The position numbers and the translations under genes were made by a program. 64,000 bases of DNA from Aquimarina agarivorans (lineage in GTDB: Bacteria > Bacteroidota > Bacteroidia > Flavobacteriales > Flavobacteriaceae), in NCBI RefSeq assembly GCF_000218485.1, contig NZ_AFPB01000168.1:1-64000 (forward strand), read 5' to 3'. The notes beneath the pieces were generated by a model, which searched no databases, was not told the DNA's origin, and worked only from the letters and a program-made list of their open reading frames with translations. Below are positions 61,801 through 64,000 of the stretch, piece by piece (position 1 is the stretch's first letter; each line of letters starts with the position of its first letter).

Positions 61801-64000
61801 TTATCCCTACTACTTTAACGTATACTACAGGTGTAAACGCAGGAGTTGAAGAAGATTTGAGCTACGTAGCTATGCAAGTACGTCAGCTTGACGAAAATTT
61901 TAATATCGTTAATACAAGTACTTTTCAAGCAGTAGTAGGTGATGATGCAGTAAATAGCGATACAGTTTCTTTTGATTATACATTGCCAACTACTTTTGAC
62001 GACGGCGAAGCTATTCCGCTTTCGGCAGATTTACCAACAGGGCATAGCTTGTTTTTATTAACCTTTATGTCGGTTGATGGCGATGCAGGTTTTGCGGATG
62101 CTAACACTCAAATTACTATTATTGAGCCGCAGCGCCGAAGAGCAGTTACTTTTGATAACAAATCGGATTACATGCCATCGGTTACTAGTTTACCTACCTT
62201 TGAGCAAGGACAAACTATACCTACAACTTTGACGTATAGTACAGGTTTAAACGATGATGAAACTGAAGAGGATTTGACTTATATAGCAATGCAAGTTCGT
62301 CAGTTTAATGAAAACTTTGCTGTAGTAAATACAAGTACTTTTGAGGCGGTAGTAAGTGGTGATGATCCCAATACGGGAACAGTAGACTTTGATTACACGT
62401 TACCAACTACGTTTGATGATGATACGGTGATTCCATTGTCATCAGAACTACCAGAAGGACATAAGTTATTTTTACTGATATTTATGTCAGTTGATGGGGA
62501 TACAGGTTTTGCAGATGCAAATACTGAAATTGAAATCATTTTAGCCAACAGAGAAAGAACAGTAACGTTTGATAACGTTGCCGATTATGTTTCTGAAGAA
62601 ACTAGTTTGCCAACATTTGATTTTGGACAAACATTTTCAACTACTTTAAGTTATACTACAGGTATTTTTGATAACGAGACTATTGAAGATTTAGACTATG
62701 TAGCTATGCAATTGCGCCAGATAGATCAAGCAGGAGGCGTGGTAAATATAAGTGCTTTTGAAGCTGTAGTTACTGCTGATGCAGAAAATAAGGATACAGT
62801 AACCTTTGATTATACACTACCTGTTAGTTACGAAAGTGGCGACCCAGTTTTAGACTCTGAAAACTTACCTGATGGACATAAATTAGAGTTATTGATATTT
62901 ATGCAAGTTGATGGAGGTGCTGGTTTTGCTAATGCAGATGGAGAAATTTTTATCAACGAACCAGAAGCAGATCGAGAAAGAACAGTAACTATTGGTAGTT
63001 TAGATGCGTTTATTCCGGAAGGAGGCATAGTGCCAACATTTGTTGAAGGAGATGAATTTTCAGTTTCAATCACTTACAATACAGCTGAATACCCTAATAG
63101 AATTGAAGATGTATCAAGTTTAAGTATTGAATTGCGTCAGGTGGATCAAGAAAATGGTGTAGTTAATACCGTAAATGTAGGTGGAAACCTTATTGTTGAC
63201 GTGACTACTGCGCCAAATGAAAACACCGTTACTGTAGATTTTACATTACCAACTATTTACAATAACGGAGACCCTGTGTTAGTATCCGAAGCATTGCCTG
63301 ATGGTCACAGTCTTGTTTTAGCAGCTAAATTGGGCGTAGATAATGATACCGCATTTAGTGAGGTTCAGGAAGAAATTAGTATTGAACGTTTTATTGAAGA
63401 TAGAGAAGCTTTCATTACTTGGAACAACAGAGATGAGTTTGTATCAGGAAGAAGAAACTTTCCTGTATTTTTCTTTGGAGAAACGGTTAATTTAAATTTG
63501 AGTTATTCAACACCAATTGTTGACGGAATTGAAGAAGAACTAGAATCCGTAAGGGCAAGAATTGTTCAAGTAAATAGAAAAGGTAAAATAATTAGACGTA
63601 CTAGAACCGCAAGGATTTTAACTGAAGGAGCACCAAATATAGACACTAGATCAGTAGCTTATACATTGCCAACACAGTTTAATGACGGTAGATTAATACC
63701 TAATTTACGCAGACTACCTAGAGGACATAGACTTAGATTGATACTATTAGTAAGAACTAAAGAATCTAAACGAGTAGCAACAACTAGATCAACTATTGGA
63801 TTCTTAGGGTTTAATTACTATTACAACAATTTTAGTAGTTATTTTGGAGCTAAAACCTTAGATTCGAATGATTCTGAAGTGAGTTTGTATCCAAATCCAG
63901 CTCATGAGGCTGTAATAATAAGCAATGCAACTGCATTTAAAACAGCTACTTTAATTGGCTTAAATGGCGCTGTAATAAGTTCAATCAATCTTACTGAATC
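58887..64000 (+). CDS. GH86 beta-agarase/porphyranase with seven unknown modules and T9SS tail (3' end cut by window)
   Basis: At least 1704 residues without a stop. Signal peptide MNSKLFSLVT to SVFSQ (about 21). The catalytic part (about 22-655) is of GH86 type, clan GH-A: HATGQGWFFSE, then YVEVINEPFFP with acid/base candidate E197, and PWVISEYGGQ with nucleophile candidate E328. Seven tandem ~140-residue modules run from residue 661 to ~1650, starting at 661, 803, 944, 1083, 1221, 1362 and 1505. A T9SS sorting domain begins near residue 1660 (SLYPNPAHEAV), so only about 30-40 residues are missing. It should cleave agarose or porphyran outside the cell; which one is not readable. Family call by motif and neighbour context. 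Confidence 0.85.
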   Translation, partial: MNSKLFSLVTAIGLSTSVFSQVEVDINFDMKHTVGGKETFDRNKYIVLHADATENDYNDELGKLDSLINLYDAYYGRETGRMRFTVDQVRENANRPGFADPASIAEWGTILNNSYADRTSKHPFEKGTTITAAQDAPFFPNGRHATGQGWFFSETNSAEEPFASATGQFMGLFMQELYGEGGTTGAPRPEYVEVINEPFFPLIDFASAGEESSATDIFEMHKTVADSVRKYSPESKIGGFTNAFPDLEAEGFEAQNKVPFGQWEERWRRFIDEVGPQMDFYSIHLYDFHSIGGKEQLRKGSNMEATMDMIEHYNTLQYGEVKPWVISEYGGQLNDFYAQPWSPARDWLILKSFSSMMMQFMERPDVIEKTVPFALGKAEFLFGEQAEGFAYPWRMMRKKDEPASRNSDEYVFTDVVKFYQLWSDVNGTRVDTKSTDLDILVDAYVDTPENKAYLILNSLAETNLSVNLNEFGLGTSNVTGVKIKHLFLGANNVPVLDITESNTAPESVVVNEEGTLIIEYTFDNAVAISETSTESKTYATTYKQAIVADQAISFTIPNITLGTDGEALLRLGVGRTIDASRVPVVTVNGTPISVPTDYRGDVQTQRDSFFGILEIPVPFENLVSGNNEVTVSFNDDGGFISSVALQTFDFSREVTRTPIGDRERSLTFDNIADFTPAGEAIPAFTISQNINLSLSYTTGLTDGVEEDLTYIAAQIRQVDELGNAVATSEFITLAPGEADNAGVAENFTYKIPTNFATPNTDLIPTTENLPEGHKLFLLLFMSVDGDTNFANANTEIVINEVPDRERSLTFDNIADFIPAGGTLPTVGYGQEVTLQLTYATGLTDRVEEDLFYIATQVRQIDADGNIIGDSTFTTILPDDAPNSGTVNFTYTIPTEFETPAVGPIPTTAELPEGHQLVLLIFMSTENNTLFANANTSIVLNAAADRTREITFDNLSEYIPSGSSIPVFEQGQIIPTTLTYTTGVNAGVEEDLSYVAMQVRQLDENFNIVNTSTFQAVVGDDAVNSDTVSFDYTLPTTFDDGEAIPLSADLPTGHSLFLLTFMSVDGDAGFADANTQITIIEPQRRRAVTFDNKSDYMPSVTSLPTFEQGQTIPTTLTYSTGLNDDETEEDLTYIAMQVRQFNENFAVVNTSTFEAVVSGDDPNTGTVDFDYTLPTTFDDDTVIPLSSELPEGHKLFLLIFMSVDGDTGFADANTEIEIILANRERTVTFDNVADYVSEETSLPTFDFGQTFSTTLSYTTGIFDNETIEDLDYVAMQLRQIDQAGGVVNISAFEAVVTADAENKDTVTFDYTLPVSYESGDPVLDSENLPDGHKLELLIFMQVDGGAGFANADGEIFINEPEADRERTVTIGSLDAFIPEGGIVPTFVEGDEFSVSITYNTAEYPNRIEDVSSLSIELRQVDQENGVVNTVNVGGNLIVDVTTAPNENTVTVDFTLPTIYNNGDPVLVSEALPDGHSLVLAAKLGVDNDTAFSEVQEEISIERFIEDREAFITWNNRDEFVSGRRNFPVFFFGETVNLNLSYSTPIVDGIEEELESVRARIVQVNRKGKIIRRTRTARILTEGAPNIDTRSVAYTLPTQFNDGRLIPNLRRLPRGHRLRLILLVRTKESKRVATTRSTIGFLGFNYYYNNFSSYFGAKTLDSNDSEVSLYPNPAHEAVIISNATAFKTATLIGLNGAVISSINLTE
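60867..63850 (+). repeat. Seven tandem copies of the ~140-aa module in the GH86 enzyme
   Basis: Copies start at 60867, 61293, 61716, 62133, 62547, 62970 and 63399, with a period of 414-429 bases. Copies 1-5 keep the signature DRERxxTFDN, EEDLxYxAxQxRQ, LPxGHxLxLLxFMSVD and FAxANT. Copy 6 has lost EEDL and FMSVD. Copy 7 is the most divergent and very basic (RKGKIIRRTRTARI, RRLPRGHRLRL). DNA identity between copies is limited, so this is old duplication kept by selection and not a recent tandem expansion. Confidence 0.88.

Noticed and set aside
60867-63850. Regular ~420-base periodicity considered as a CRISPR or satellite array
   Set aside because: The period, the intact reading frame and the protein-level conservation show a protein-domain repeat; no short direct repeats with unique spacers are seen.
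1-64000. tRNA, rRNA, insertion sequences and integrase genes
   Set aside because: No cloverleaf-type T-loop motifs, rRNA segments or transposase signatures were noticed on either strand.

Overview
The window looks like a chromosomal piece from a marine, agar-degrading member of the Flavobacteriaceae (Bacteroidota). The signs are low GC with very AT-rich intergenic DNA, promoter -7 elements of the TAnnTTTG type, six proteins ending in a type IX secretion (T9SS) sorting domain, a TonB-dependent receptor, the flavobacterial suf gene order, and GH16 and GH86 enzymes of agarase type. Species and genus are not claimed.

Layout. 1-3.7 kb: a DUF2007 protein, a 1-kb gene-free AT-rich stretch with DnaA-box-like 9-mers and one copy of a structured repeat, a T9SS-exported repeat protein, and rpiB. 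3.7-6.1 kb: a short-chain dehydrogenase and a sugar-porter MFS protein on the minus strand. 6.5-9.3 kb: a large secreted metzincin-type metalloprotease carrying a CBM6-like domain. 9.6-16.4 kb: a 56-residue membrane ORF, then a minus-strand block of S41 protease, rnpA, a frameshifted M1 peptidase, an S8 lipoprotein protease and a metallo-beta-lactamase-fold hydrolase. 16.6-23.5 kb: a cation/proton antiporter, a type II restriction-modification pair in convergent overlap, recJ and an alpha/beta hydrolase.

23.7-32.0 kb is an agar-type polysaccharide locus: two GH16 beta-agarase-like enzymes flank an unassigned parallel beta-helix protein with a beta-trefoil-like domain. Perfect-stem terminators separate the three genes. 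All three end in one or two copies of a ~140-residue module I do not recognise plus a T9SS tail. At 58.9 kb a giant GH86 enzyme, cut by the window end, carries seven more copies in tandem. This 12-copy module family, attached to three different kinds of catalytic head, is the most unusual thing in the window; the beta-helix protein is the best candidate for an undescribed enzyme.

32.5-43.1 kb is the suf Fe-S assembly cluster (sufA-like, sufB, a lipoprotein, sufC, sufD, glutaminase, sufS, sufE, sufT-like, DUF2480, two DUF3078 genes). 43.2-53.3 kb is housekeeping: thioredoxin-like protein, aat, DUF3127, a histidine kinase, HIT protein, greA, a frameshifted lipoprotein gene, a thiamine-phosphate-synthase-like protein, mscL, alr, tdk, an acidic-linker protein and rsmI. 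53.3-58.7 kb holds a secreted endonuclease/phosphatase, divergent from a TonB-dependent receptor and its DUF5689 lipoprotein partner, probably one nutrient-acquisition unit.

No tRNA, rRNA, CRISPR array or insertion sequence was recognised. Two genes (M1 peptidase; lipoprotein at 47.4 kb) carry frameshifts in homopolymer runs, which could be sequencing errors or real decay.
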